43,333 bases of DNA, taken from the NCBI GenBank assembly GCA_947630725.1, contig CANRIS010000021.1:1-43333 (forward strand). The letters run 5' to 3'. The notes beneath the pieces were generated by a model. The model did no database searches and had not been told where the DNA came from. It saw nothing but the letters and a program-made list of their open reading frames with translations. This DNA is from an uncultured Clostridia bacterium. GTDB taxonomy: Bacteria > Bacillota > Clostridia > Lachnospirales > CAG-274. Position 1 is the first letter of the stretch; each line of letters opens with the position of its first letter. The translations under genes and the position numbers were made by a program. This document shows positions 1 through 8,331 of this stretch, in pieces.

Positions 1-127
1 AAGGCGTATAGCCACTGAACAGTCAGCGCACATAATGATAATCAGAAAGTTATCACAAAGCTTTCCAAACGAAAGCAATATGTGTTTTAGTTATTCGGTA
101 AAAAGGTCGTATTTTAAAAAATAATAC

Positions 128-156
128 TTGACAATATGACCAAAATATGATAATCT
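128..156 (+). promoter_or_regulatory. sigma-A promoter for the tRNA cluster
   Basis: A perfect -35 TTGACA (128-133), a 17-bp spacer and a -10 TAATCT (151-156) place the transcription start near 163, about 13 nt before tRNA-Asn. Bases 1-127 upstream hold no gene that I can support. Confidence 0.75.
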
Positions 157-175
157 AATATAGCGTTAAAAATAT

Positions 176-247
176 TCCTCGATAGCTCAAAGGTAGAGCA
201 CTCGGCTGTTAACCGATAGGTTGTAGGTTCGAATCCTACTCGGGGAG
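176..247 (+). tRNA. tRNA-Asn (anticodon GTT)
   Basis: Full cloverleaf. The 7-bp acceptor pairs 176-182 with 240-246, the anticodon loop carries GTT, and the T loop is TTCGAAT. The discriminator is G247. CCA is not encoded, so it must be added after transcription. Confidence 0.95.
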
Positions 248-253
248 CTTTAT

Positions 254-325
254 GGCCCGTTGGTCAAGAGGTTAAGACACGGCCCTTTCACGGCTGAGAC
301 ATGGGTTCGATTCCCGTACGGGTCA
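254..325 (+). tRNA. tRNA-Glu (anticodon TTC)
   Basis: The acceptor pairs 254-260 with 318-324 and includes one G-U pair. The anticodon loop CTTTCAC gives TTC, and the T loop is TTCGATT. The discriminator is A325 and no CCA is encoded. It lies six bases after tRNA-Asn, so the two are almost certainly co-transcribed. Confidence 0.95.
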
Positions 326-364
326 TATCTTTTTCCTTAAAAATGTTTAAAGGCGGTATGCCGC

Positions 365-385
365 AAAGGCTTCAGCCTTTTTTTT
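365..385 (+). terminator. rho-independent terminator after tRNA-Asn/Glu
   Basis: Six-bp stem AAAGGC/GCCTTT with a TTCA loop, running into eight T residues. It ends the Asn-Glu transcript, so tRNA-Pro probably has its own promoter, which I could not identify clearly. Confidence 0.65.
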
Positions 386-445
386 GAGAAACAGACATTT
401 TCTTTTGTTTTTTGATGTTCTTTGATATTTTAAATTTGAGGTTGA

Positions 446-520
<75 letters not shown>

Positions 521-532
521 TTTATAATATGT

Positions 533-606
<74 letters not shown>

Positions 607-735
607 TTTTTTTATTGTTGAAGTCCTGCCTGCATATCCTATCCGTTGACCGACTTTCGGTCGTTGTATTGTGCGCAGCGGCATATTTGAAAAAAGACAG
701 GCGCTTTAATGCATTCTTTCGATTCAGATTTATAT

Positions 736-810
736 GGTGGGTATGGCACAGTTGGTTAGCGCGCCAGATTGTGGCTCTGGAGGTCGAGGGTTCGAGTCCC
801 TCTATCCACC
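736..810 (+). tRNA. tRNA-His (anticodon GTG)
   Basis: The acceptor GTGGGTA (737-743) pairs with TATCCAC (803-809). G736 is the extra G-1 typical of tRNA-His and faces C810. The anticodon loop TTGTGGC gives GTG. No CCA. A short open frame that runs through this tRNA is a chance reading. Confidence 0.95.
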
Positions 811-843
811 CTATTCTGTAATAAAAAACATATTTTAATATAT

Positions 844-916
844 GGGCTAGTAGCTCAGGTGGTAGAGCACATGACTTTTAATCATGTTGTCCCGGGTTCG
901 AGTCCCGGCTGGCTCA
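844..916 (+). tRNA. tRNA-Lys (anticodon TTT)
   Basis: The acceptor GGGCTAG (844-850) pairs with CTGGCTC (909-915) using G-U wobbles. The anticodon loop CTTTTAA gives TTT, and the discriminator is A916. No CCA. It is the last tRNA before the cluster terminator. Confidence 0.95.
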
Positions 917-923
917 CTTCAAT

Positions 924-950
924 AAAACCGCTTAAATAGGCGGTTTTTTT
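924..950 (+). terminator. rho-independent terminator of the tRNA cluster
   Basis: Stem AAAACCGC (924-931)/GCGGTTTT (940-947) with an 8-nt loop, ending in a T-run. Confidence 0.85.
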
Positions 951-1015
951 GTTGTTATATAAGTTGCGAAATTATGCTTAGGGGGCTTTTGAGGTTTGAA
1001 GGGCTGAATTTTAAT

Positions 1016-1055
1016 TTGAAAAATTTTGGCTTATCTGATATAATCCTGATATAAT
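1016..1055 (+). promoter_or_regulatory. promoter for the 1147 gene, with tandem -10 boxes
   Basis: TTGAAA (1016-1021), a 17-bp spacer and TATAAT (1039-1044) form a near-consensus sigma-A promoter. A second TATAAT (1050-1055) lies 18 bp after TTGGCT (1026-1031), so two overlapping promoters are possible. Confidence 0.65.
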
Positions 1056-1146
1056 CGACTAATACGGATACTTTTTAATAGGAAGAAAAAAATTATTTTC
1101 GGTCTGCGGCGTGTTGGAATGCGCCGTGTTTTGGAGGTATGTTGCA

Positions 1147-1848
1147 TTGAAACCTGTTGTGGGCGTTATGCCGTTGTGGGATGACGAAAAAGAAAGCATA
1201 TGGATGCTGCCGGGATATATGGACGGCATTCGTGTTGCCGGCGGAATACCGTTTATATTTCCGCTTTCGGACAATGCGGAAGAATTAAAAAGGCTTGCCG
1301 ATATGTGCGATGGCTTTTTGTTTACGGGAGGGCATGACGTTTCGCCCGAAATATATAACGAAAAGCCCATAGGCGAGGGCGTTTTATGCTGTGAAAAAAG
1401 AGACTCTATGGAGATGCTCATTCTCGAAGAAGCGCTCAAAGCCCACAAGCCTGTCCTTGGAATATGCCGAGGCATTCAGTTTATAAATGCTGTGCTCGGA
1501 GGCACATTATATCAGGACATACCTACGCAGCACCCATCCGAAACAGAGCATCATCAGGGCAAACCCTATGACGTTCCTATACACGATGTGGAAATATTCC
1601 GTGATTCTCCGCTGTATGAGTGTTTAAAAACCCATCGTCTGTCGGTGAACAGCTATCACCATCAGGCTGTCAGAACGCCTGCGCCGGGGCTGAAGGTTAT
1701 GGCGGTTTCGGAGGACGATCTTGTTGAGGCTGTATATAAGCCCGACAGCAGCTTTTTGTGGGCGGTTCAGTGGCACCCCGAATTTTCCTATAAAACAGAT
1801 GCTTACAGCAGAAAAATTTTCGGAGCTTTTATAAATTCAATGTTATAG
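1147..1848 (+). CDS. gamma-glutamyl-gamma-aminobutyrate hydrolase family protein (peptidase C26)
   Basis: A class I glutamine amidotransferase-fold hydrolase of the PuuD/peptidase C26 family, 233 aa, expected in the cytosol. Family members cleave gamma-glutamyl amide bonds. The nucleophile elbow reads GICRGIQ, with Cys as the nucleophile, and the His-Glu pair lies in the C-terminal QWHPEF motif. I start at TTG 1147 because GGAGG (1133-1137) stands 9 nt upstream and the protein then begins MKPVVGVMPLW, as family members do. A GTG at 1111 would add 12 residues and has no ribosome site. The substrate cannot be read from the sequence. A GNAT gene follows 37 bp downstream, probably on the same transcript. 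Confidence 0.85.
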   Translation: MKPVVGVMPLWDDEKESIWMLPGYMDGIRVAGGIPFIFPLSDNAEELKRLADMCDGFLFTGGHDVSPEIYNEKPIGEGVLCCEKRDSMEMLILEEALKAHKPVLGICRGIQFINAVLGGTLYQDIPTQHPSETEHHQGKPYDVPIHDVEIFRDSPLYECLKTHRLSVNSYHHQAVRTPAPGLKVMAVSEDDLVEAVYKPDSSFLWAVQWHPEFSYKTDAYSRKIFGAFINSML

Positions 1849-1885
1849 TCCTCCGCCTGTTTTGCGGAGAAAAGAGGGAATATAT

Positions 1886-2365
1886 ATGTCATTCAAGACA
1901 ATCAGAGCCAAAGAAGAATTTGAACGCGCAGGCGCATACTATGTGCGCATACAGGCTATGGCTAAAAAATACGGCATTACTCTCAGAGAGGAATTTGACG
2001 AAAATGACGGTGCCAAATGCCACTATATAGTTATATTGGACGATGAATTTCCGATCGCCACCTGTCGGTGGTTCGAGACGTCTCAGGGCGCAGCCGAGAT
2101 CGGCCGTGTCGTGGTTCTTCCCGAATACAGGGGAAAGCACATCGGAAAGCTCGTTGTTGAGGAGGCCGAAAGGTGGATAGCCGAATCGGGATATAACAAA
2201 ATCGAAATTTCGGGCAGAGAAGAGGCCGTGGGCTTTTATGAGAAGCTGGGATATTCCTATAATAGCGCATTCTCTGCCCACAGCCATACATTCCGCTGCA
2301 TATATATGGAAAAATATATTGCAAAAAACAATATAAAATTTAAAAATTCAGATATTTCCGAGTAA
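1886..2365 (+). CDS. GNAT family N-acetyltransferase
   Basis: A 159-aa Gcn5-related acetyltransferase that transfers an acetyl group from acetyl-CoA to an unknown amine. Seen: beta-4/motif A region EIGRVVVLPEYRGKHIGK, where R-G-K-H-I-G-K is the Q/RxxGxG/A pyrophosphate loop, then GFYEKLGY, the usual motif B end. The start at ATG 1886 is set by AGAGGG at 1873-1878; an earlier in-frame start at 1862 has no ribosome site. It follows the peptidase C26 gene closely and ends just before a terminator hairpin. The family assignment is secure, the substrate unknown. Confidence 0.85.
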   Translation: MSFKTIRAKEEFERAGAYYVRIQAMAKKYGITLREEFDENDGAKCHYIVILDDEFPIATCRWFETSQGAAEIGRVVVLPEYRGKHIGKLVVEEAERWIAESGYNKIEISGREEAVGFYEKLGYSYNSAFSAHSHTFRCIYMEKYIAKNNIKFKNSDISE

Positions 2366-2377
2366 TTCACTCATATC

Positions 2378-2417
2378 CCGACAACAAGGCTTATTGCAGG
2401 TTGTCGGTATATTTTTC
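2378..2417 (+). terminator. terminator after the GNAT gene
   Basis: Stem CCGACAAC (2378-2385)/GTTGTCGG (2400-2407) followed by a T-rich stretch on the plus strand. Its 3' arm overlaps the last codons of the convergent minus-strand gene. Confidence 0.7.
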
Positions 2418-4211
2418 TCTGAGGGTTTTTATATCGTCCTCCGAAATATTCAGAGCTTCTGTTATGTAGTTGTTTACCGAGCCGTATTTTTCCTTAACGC
2501 TGTCAAGAGCGGCGATAAGATCGTTTTTGTCCACTCCTGCGCCTATAATGCCTACACGGGCGGCCTCCTCGGCTGAACAGCCTCTTTTTTCGGCTTCTGC
2601 TGTTATGCTTTCTCTTTCCTGCCTGTAGGCTGCGTTTGTAAGCTCATAATCCTTTATAATGGTTTCTTCATCCACGCCAAGAGCATACATAATAAGCGCT
2701 GCGCCTATGCCCGTCCTATCCTTGCCCTGTGAGCAGTGCCACAGAACTGCGCCCTCCGATTTCAGAAGAATATTGAAAAATTTTTTATACCCTTCAATAA
2801 CGCTTTTATTAAGAAGAAGCGTTTTGTATATATCGCCAAAGCCCGATATTCTGGAATATTCTATCAGCCGCCCTATTTTGTCATATTTCAGAGTGTTCAT
2901 ATTTTCAAGCACGCTGTCGAGGGTTTTGTCTGAGCTGTTGTTTTCGAGTATGGATATATGGGTGTTTTTTGCTCCCGATACGTTTCCGTCTGCGCCGACC
3001 GCTCTTTCGGTATCGGTTCGCAGGTCTATTATTTCGGTAACCCCATACTTTTCGGAAAGAATTTCGGCATCGTGATCCGACAGATCCTCCAGACTTCCTG
3101 CTCTCAGAAGAAGTCCCTGCTTTATTTTGCGGCCGTCACAGCACACATAGCCTCCGAGCTGTCTTGCATTCGGAACGCTGTCGAGACCTATGCTTTGGCT
3201 TTCGAGGCTTATATTTTTGTCCTCGGTCATAGGGTCTCCTCTTAAAAGCCTTGTCATGGCGTCAAGACTGTTTTCGCTCTTTAATATGTATGTATAAAAT
3301 TCCTTGACCCTGTTCAGGTCGTCTAAGACTCCGCAGTCGTCTATGCTCTGAAGCTCCATTACCGTAACGGCTATGCGCAGGTCAATAAACAGCTCCAGCT
3401 TATCCCAATAGCCCTCTCCGCATTCCATATTCAGACCATAGCCTATTTTCAGATATGGCATAATATGGTCGTAAAGTATGCTTCGGCAGTCCTCTCCCTG
3501 CATATAGCCCTTTTGTATGCAGTCTACCGTAAAGGACGCCACATCGTAGAGATAGTGAGTATAGAGACAACTGTCAAAGTCGAAAAGCCATATGTTATTT
3601 ACTTCAACGAAAAAGTTGTTCATATGAAAATCGCCGTGACAAAGGCCATAAAACCCTTCGTTCTTCGGCAGGGAAAAAACCTCTTTGGCTATATCGTCTA
3701 TTCTTTTTCTCAGATCGGGACTGAGAAATTTATATGTTCTTTTCTTTCTTTCGGCGTGAAGCTCCTCCATGGATTTTCTTTTGAAGTTCATACCTATTTT
3801 ACGTTCGTCTGTGCTTGCCTTGTGGACTATGCCCAAAAGCTCGCCGACACATATAAAAAACATGGGAGTAATTTCGGTCGTAAGCTGCACATTGCCTCTG
3901 GCAGTTCTGAACATACTGGCTCTGTACATTGTGCCGTCTATTTCAAATTCTTCCATTATGTTTTTTTTCAGTGACATTTCGGGCTCGCATATTGTCTGTT
4001 TGAACTGCTTAAGGTCATCTACCCACAGCAGCTCGCTGAGTATTTCGTGTCTTGATTTTTTGGGAGCTATGCTCACTCTTATCATATACGGCTCGTTTGG
4101 AAATATAAAAGCGTAGTGTTGTGTCGAATATTTAAGAACAGCCGAGTCTATATCTATTCCATAACATTCAAGGAGCTTTTCTCTAAGTTTTTTTCTCAGA
4201 TCCTCGTTCAA
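2391..4211 (-). CDS. fused APH-type phosphotransferase and tyrosine-phosphatase-like protein
   Basis: 606 aa with two enzymes in one chain. Residues about 1-320 form an aminoglycoside/choline-kinase-like fold: the Brenner motif HGDFHMNN supplies the catalytic Asp and Asn, and LFDFDS is the metal-binding DFG equivalent. Residues about 340-600 form a tyrosine/serine phosphatase of the bacterial DSP-like (Y_phosphatase3) kind, with the CX5R loop CSQGKDRTG and the upstream NARQLGG and IDLRTDTE motifs typical of that family. The start is TTG 4211, preceded by GGAAGGAG; its own promoter lies at 4246-4274. Phosphorylation of a small molecule by one half and dephosphorylation by the other is inference; neither substrate is known. 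Confidence 0.85.
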   Translation of the reverse strand: MNEDLRKKLREKLLECYGIDIDSAVLKYSTQHYAFIFPNEPYMIRVSIAPKKSRHEILSELLWVDDLKQFKQTICEPEMSLKKNIMEEFEIDGTMYRASMFRTARGNVQLTTEITPMFFICVGELLGIVHKASTDERKIGMNFKRKSMEELHAERKKRTYKFLSPDLRKRIDDIAKEVFSLPKNEGFYGLCHGDFHMNNFFVEVNNIWLFDFDSCLYTHYLYDVASFTVDCIQKGYMQGEDCRSILYDHIMPYLKIGYGLNMECGEGYWDKLELFIDLRIAVTVMELQSIDDCGVLDDLNRVKEFYTYILKSENSLDAMTRLLRGDPMTEDKNISLESQSIGLDSVPNARQLGGYVCCDGRKIKQGLLLRAGSLEDLSDHDAEILSEKYGVTEIIDLRTDTERAVGADGNVSGAKNTHISILENNSSDKTLDSVLENMNTLKYDKIGRLIEYSRISGFGDIYKTLLLNKSVIEGYKKFFNILLKSEGAVLWHCSQGKDRTGIGAALIMYALGVDEETIIKDYELTNAAYRQERESITAEAEKRGCSAEEAARVGIIGAGVDKNDLIAALDSVKEKYGSVNNYITEALNISEDDIKTLREKYTDNLQ

Positions 4212-4245
4212 ATAGATCTCCTTCCTTCACAGTATAATTATTAAT

Positions 4246-4274
4246 ATTATATCATATTCCCGCCGAGGGGTAAA
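4246..4274 (-). promoter_or_regulatory. promoter of the kinase-phosphatase gene
   Basis: On the minus strand TTTACC (4269-4274), a 17-bp spacer and TATAAT (4246-4251). It is divergent from the antiporter promoter about 70 bp away. Confidence 0.6.
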
Positions 4275-4337
4275 CCGTTCATTTGTGAACTCAAAACAGC
4301 CGTTTAGGACATTTGACAAAAAATGACCCTTTTTTGT

Positions 4338-4367
4338 TTGACGAAAACAAAATCCTTATGCTATAAT
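4338..4367 (+). promoter_or_regulatory. promoter of the antiporter-trkA operon
   Basis: TTGACG (4338-4343), an 18-bp spacer and TATAAT (4362-4367). It lies inside the longest open frame, so the upstream part of that frame cannot be the true N-terminus. Confidence 0.75.
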
Positions 4368-4388
4368 AAATCGGAAGGAAGTGATATT

Positions 4389-5684
4389 TTGAAAATTCTC
4401 ACAATATTTACGATCATACTGTTTATGATCGTTATCGTCAGTGTGGCAAACGAAAGATTTTTAAAAATGCCAAACGAAATAGCTCTTTTGATCTTTACGC
4501 TGCTTGCCTGTCTGCTTCTCAGGACGTTTGTGTCCTTTGTGGACGTATCGGCGACAAACAGACTTCTGAATGGCATAAAGGGTATAAATCTGCATTCATA
4601 CCTGATCGATGGCGTTCTTTGCTTTATGCTTTTTGCCGGAGCGGGAAAAGTCTCTTTCGGAAAGTTTAAAGCAAATCTGAAAATTATAACTCTGTTTGCG
4701 TTTCTGTCCACAGCGGTTTCGGCTCTTGCCTACGGCATATTATTCTATTTTCTTATCAATGCGGCAGGCTTTGAACTCAGCGTGTGGTACTGCATACTTC
4801 TGGGCTGCATAGTTTCTCCCACCGACCCCATAGCCGCAACGGGCATTATGAACAAGCTGGGGCTTTCAAAAAGCGTAACAACGGTAATAGAAAGCGAAAG
4901 CCTTTTCAATGACGGTATGGGCGTTGTTCTTTTTATTTTTGTAAAAAGCATTGTCGAAAACATGGGAAGCGAAAACTTTGTATTTCTTATGGCGAAGGAA
5001 GTCCTCGGAGCGGCTGTCGTAGCGGTTGTTGTTTCGGCGATACTTTTCAAGCTTATCAAAATTTCACATAAACCCGTAAATCATATCTGTATAAGCCTGC
5101 TTTTGGTTTCTTCTGTATATGTAATATGCGAAATTCTGGGCTTTTCGGGGGTTATCGCCTCGGTTGTCTGCGGTATGATATTCTCCTATGAACGTGAAAA
5201 GGCAGAAAGATACCTCAAAATATTTGACAGCGAAAATATATATGAGCATTTTTGGGACTGTGTTGACGAGGTTCTGAACAGCGTATTGTTTGTAATAATA
5301 GGCTTCTGCTTCCTTGTTATTCCCGTGCCGAAGGGCATAGCTATAATAGCGGCAGTATCCGTAGTGAGCTGTCTCGCATCGAGGGCAATAGGTATATCTG
5401 TGCCTGTCATACTTGTAAACAGGCGAAAAATACCCGGAGGCTATAACATACCCGAATTTGTTTCTCTTATGACGTGGAGCGCTCTTAAGGGCGGACTTAC
5501 GCTGGCTCTTGTGCTTTCCACGGCAGAATTTCTGAGTACCGAAATATACGGGCTGCTTTGCGCCTCGGCATTTTATATTATATTCTTTACGGTTATAGTA
5601 CAGGGTCTTACAACAAAAAAGGTTTACAGACTTATTGAAAGGCATAAAGCCGTGCGTATAAGAAGGGAGAGCGATGGACTTTGA
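4389..5684 (+). CDS. CPA1/NhaP-type cation:proton antiporter
   Basis: 431 aa, an integral membrane protein with about 12 hydrophobic segments. It shows the CPA signatures SPTDPIAATG (conserved ion-binding Asp) and ESESLFNDG. The family exchanges Na+ or K+ for H+. TTG 4389 is chosen because the promoter -10 ends at 4367 and AAGGAAGTG stands just before it; the longer frame from 4323 would begin upstream of the transcription start. Its stop codon overlaps the TTG start of trkA by 4 nt, so the two are translationally coupled. That pairing points to K+/H+ or Na+/H+ exchange gated by nucleotide binding on the TrkA subunit, which is inference. It lacks its own C-terminal RCK domain, and TrkA may supply that function. 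Confidence 0.88.
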   Translation: MKILTIFTIILFMIVIVSVANERFLKMPNEIALLIFTLLACLLLRTFVSFVDVSATNRLLNGIKGINLHSYLIDGVLCFMLFAGAGKVSFGKFKANLKIITLFAFLSTAVSALAYGILFYFLINAAGFELSVWYCILLGCIVSPTDPIAATGIMNKLGLSKSVTTVIESESLFNDGMGVVLFIFVKSIVENMGSENFVFLMAKEVLGAAVVAVVVSAILFKLIKISHKPVNHICISLLLVSSVYVICEILGFSGVIASVVCGMIFSYEREKAERYLKIFDSENIYEHFWDCVDEVLNSVLFVIIGFCFLVIPVPKGIAIIAAVSVVSCLASRAIGISVPVILVNRRKIPGGYNIPEFVSLMTWSALKGGLTLALVLSTAEFLSTEIYGLLCASAFYIIFFTVIVQGLTTKKVYRLIERHKAVRIRRESDGL

Positions 5685-7051
5685 AAATAATTATAGTTGG
5701 AGCAGGCTATTCGGGCGGACTTCTGGCCGAACAGCTCGGAGATCTCGGCCACGAAATAGTGGTTATAGACAAGGACAAAAAAGCAGTCGATAATATAACG
5801 AACCGTCTGAGCGTGAACGGCGTATGGGGCAGCGGAGCATCGAGAAACGTGCTTTTGCAGGCAGGAGCCGAAATGGCCGATATACTTATAACAATGACGC
5901 CCAATGACGAAACGAATCTTCTTGTGTGTCAGCTCGCCAAAAACAGCGGAACCCGCCGTGTTGTGGCATGCATTAACCGTACTGAGCTTATGGACGATGC
6001 AGATTATATAAAAGAAAAATTTTCGATAGACCACATACTCTGTCCTCAGAGAATACTGGCGGAGATGGTTACGAGACAGATATACTTCCCCACCACAAAC
6101 AGGGTGCTGACGCTGTACGATCAGAGAGTTCTTCTTGCGGAATTAACTATCGAAAAGGGCAGCGTATTTGAGGGCAAAAAGCTCACCGATCTGAAACCCT
6201 CCCTCAATGTGGAATTTTTGGTTGTGGCAGTATCCAGAAACGGTAAGGCTGTTATTCCCCAGGGCAGCTTTGTGCTTAAGGAGGGCGACATAATTTGCGT
6301 TGTTACCCACAACAAAGAAATGATGGAGCTGCTCTCGGATATGGGACTGATCACAAAGCCCGTCAAAAGCGTTATGATAGTGGGCGGCGGAGAAACAGGC
6401 CTTATTGTTTCGCAGCATCTGAGCAAGCTTAAGTTAGACATAAAAATAATAGAAAATGACCGTGAGAGATGCGAGGAGCTTTATGAGCATCTGCCGAAGG
6501 TAGACATAGTATACGGCAGCGGAGACGATATAAAGCTTTTGGAGGAAGAAAAAATTTCAAAGACAGACGCCTTTATCTGTCTCACAAATAATGACGAGCT
6601 TAATCTTCTGGCATCGCTCATAGCATGGTCAAAGGGAATAAAGAACATAATCCTCAAAATAAGAAAGGCATCGTATGAAAAGGTGCTGAGACAGGTCACC
6701 ATAAACGTATCTCTTTCGGAGGACGTTCTTCTTGCCGCAAGGATAATGGACTATGTGCAGTCGGTCAAGAATCTGAACCGTTCGGAGGCAGGCATAAGCA
6801 GATTTTTCCAGTTTGCGGGAGATCTTATAATGGTAAGCAAGCTTGACATAACAAACAGCTTCGGCAAGGTAAACATACCCCTTAAGTCAGACAAAATGAA
6901 GCTTAAAAAGAATGTTCTCATCGCAGCCATAATAAGAGACGGCGATATGATAATACCCAAGGGCAGCGATGTATTCAAAACAGGCGACAGCATAATCGTA
7001 TTTTCGGAGCAGACCTACAGCTTTACACAAGCCTCCGATATACTGGAATAA
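5681..7051 (+). CDS. trkA: TrkA-type NAD-binding K+ transport regulatory subunit
   Basis: 456 aa with the full duplicated TrkA layout: a Rossmann fold with GAGYSGGLLAEQLG near the N-terminus and a TrkA_C domain, then a second fold with GGGETGLIVSQHL near residue 230 and a second TrkA_C. It is the cytoplasmic peripheral subunit that binds NAD(H) and nucleotides and gates a membrane transporter. The TTG start at 5681 is supported by AAGGGAGAG upstream and the 4-nt overlap with the antiporter gene. No trkH or trkG membrane partner is present here, so the natural partner looks like the antiporter. A hairpin at 7079-7109 follows. Confidence 0.88.
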   Translation: MKIIIVGAGYSGGLLAEQLGDLGHEIVVIDKDKKAVDNITNRLSVNGVWGSGASRNVLLQAGAEMADILITMTPNDETNLLVCQLAKNSGTRRVVACINRTELMDDADYIKEKFSIDHILCPQRILAEMVTRQIYFPTTNRVLTLYDQRVLLAELTIEKGSVFEGKKLTDLKPSLNVEFLVVAVSRNGKAVIPQGSFVLKEGDIICVVTHNKEMMELLSDMGLITKPVKSVMIVGGGETGLIVSQHLSKLKLDIKIIENDRERCEELYEHLPKVDIVYGSGDDIKLLEEEKISKTDAFICLTNNDELNLLASLIAWSKGIKNIILKIRKASYEKVLRQVTINVSLSEDVLLAARIMDYVQSVKNLNRSEAGISRFFQFAGDLIMVSKLDITNSFGKVNIPLKSDKMKLKKNVLIAAIIRDGDMIIPKGSDVFKTGDSIIVFSEQTYSFTQASDILE

Positions 7052-7078
7052 AAAATAATAATAAATAATAAATATAAA

Positions 7079-7118
7079 CGCCGATCGTACAGCTTAAGTA
7101 TGGTCGGCGATATTTATT
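7079..7118. terminator. bidirectional terminator between trkA and mntP
   Basis: Stem CGCCGATC (7079-7086)/GGTCGGCG (7102-7109), with AT-rich flanks on both sides, between convergent genes. Confidence 0.55.
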
Positions 7119-7146
7119 TGATTTTTAAATTTTTAATGTTTTATAC

Positions 7147-7722
7147 TTACAGTATGCCCAGATGTTCCAGAAGTATTTTTATGCCTATAAATATAAGCAC
7201 AAGCCCTCCGACTCTGGTAGCGTATTTCTGAAATACTCCGCCTATGAATTTTCCCAGATATACTCCGCAGAAGGGCAGCACAAAGGACACGCAGCCTATT
7301 ATAAGGCAGGCCTGAAGTATGCCCACCGAAAGCCTTGCAAAGGAGAAGCTTATGCCTACCGCAAGAGCGTCTATGCTTGTGGCGATCGCCAGCATTATCA
7401 TATGTCCCGGAGCAAGCAGCCTGTCTGTGCGGCTTTCGTCCTCATCTTCCTCATCGAAGGACTCCTTTATCATATTGCCGCCTATAAGGGCAAGCAGAAT
7501 AAAGGCTATCCAGTGATCGGCTCTCTCTATGTACCCTCTGAAAAGCCCTGCCCCCATAAAGCCTATGAGAGGCATAAGAAACTGAAAAAACCCAAAATAT
7601 GCGCCGTGCATAAGCCCGTGAACAGGCTTTATATCCTCCAGAGCAAGACCGTTTGATACAGACACGGCAAAGGCGTCCATAGCCAGACTGACTGCGATCA
7701 GAAAAATTTCGGTATATCCCAT
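7147..7722 (-). CDS. mntP: MntP manganese efflux pump
   Basis: 191 aa, a small membrane protein with six predicted helices arranged as two repeats. Each repeat carries the membrane-embedded acidic motif of the family: SLAMDAFAVSVSNG near the N-terminus and ATSIDALAVGISFSF in the second half. Family members export Mn2+ across the cytoplasmic membrane. ATG 7722 follows GGGAGG closely. The transcript starts about 80 nt upstream from the promoter at 7808-7836. That leader is too short for a complete yybP-ykoY Mn riboswitch and I see no convincing one. Confidence 0.92.
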   Translation of the reverse strand: MGYTEIFLIAVSLAMDAFAVSVSNGLALEDIKPVHGLMHGAYFGFFQFLMPLIGFMGAGLFRGYIERADHWIAFILLALIGGNMIKESFDEEDEDESRTDRLLAPGHMIMLAIATSIDALAVGISFSFARLSVGILQACLIIGCVSFVLPFCGVYLGKFIGGVFQKYATRVGGLVLIFIGIKILLEHLGIL

Positions 7723-7807
7723 ACGACCGTACCTCCCACAAAATAATAACTTAAAAACGCCGCAGCGATAACGCCCGGGTATTTTGTTTTAAGAAGCGTT
7801 TCCATAT

Positions 7808-7836
7808 ATTCTATCATACTTTCCGCCCAAAGTAAA
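7808..7836 (-). promoter_or_regulatory. mntP promoter
   Basis: Minus strand TTTACT (7831-7836), 17-bp spacer, TAGAAT (7808-7813). Confidence 0.6.
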
Positions 7837-7897
7837 CCTGAATAAAACGTTTTGCCTTTAATCATTCAGCAGTGTATAATTATAATCATAATACAAA

Positions 7898-7933
7898 CGA
7901 CCCACATCCGGAGAAGTTTTTCCGTGTGGGTCG
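7898..7933 (-). terminator. terminator of the spoVA operon
   Basis: Strong 9-bp stem CGACCCACA (7898-7906)/TGTGGGTCG (7925-7933), 39 bp after the spoVAE stop. The minus-strand side has an interrupted T tract and the plus-strand side has six T residues. Confidence 0.7.
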
Positions 7934-7971
7934 AATTTTTTGCAGCGCAGCAGGCTTTTTGCCGAATGAGC

Positions 7972-8325
7972 CTATTTTTCCTTCGGCTTGAATATGACCG
8001 CCGCCAGAAACGCAAAAACAATGGCAGCGGTTATTCCTCCCGAGGCACTTTTCAGTCCGCCTGTAAGGGCGCCCGAAAATCCGTATCTGTCCACTTCGGC
8101 CTTTACACCTTTGGCAAGGAGGTTTCCGAACCCCGGCAAAGGCACCGTAGCTCCTGCCCCCGCAAAATCCACAAGCTTGTCATACCAGCCCAGACCCCCC
8201 AACAGACACCCAAGCACCACAAACAGCACAAGTATCCTTGCGGATGTTAGCTTTGTTTTGTCAATGAGTATCTGACCTAAAACGCAGATGCCTCCCCCAA
8301 CAACAAACGCTTTTATATAATCCAT
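7972..8325 (-). CDS. spoVAE: stage V sporulation protein AE (SpoVAEb type)
   Basis: 117 aa, a membrane protein paralogous to SpoVAC, with hydrophobic helices, a GGGLGW-like turn (GGLGWYDKLVDFAGAG) and the VPLPGFGNLLAKG signature. SpoVA proteins form the inner-membrane channel that moves dipicolinic acid into the forespore and out at germination. It is the last gene of the operon, 6 bp after spoVAD. No separate SpoVAEa gene is present. Confidence 0.92.
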   Translation of the reverse strand: MDYIKAFVVGGGICVLGQILIDKTKLTSARILVLFVVLGCLLGGLGWYDKLVDFAGAGATVPLPGFGNLLAKGVKAEVDRYGFSGALTGGLKSASGGITAAIVFAFLAAVIFKPKEK

Positions 8326-8331
8326 TTGCGC

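Noticed and set aside
615..821. 68-codon open frame through the tRNA-His gene
   Set aside because: It overlaps a complete tRNA gene, has no ribosome site and shows no family features.
7723..7807. yybP-ykoY manganese riboswitch upstream of mntP
   Set aside because: The leader between promoter and start codon is about 80 nt and lacks the conserved GC-rich loops I would expect.
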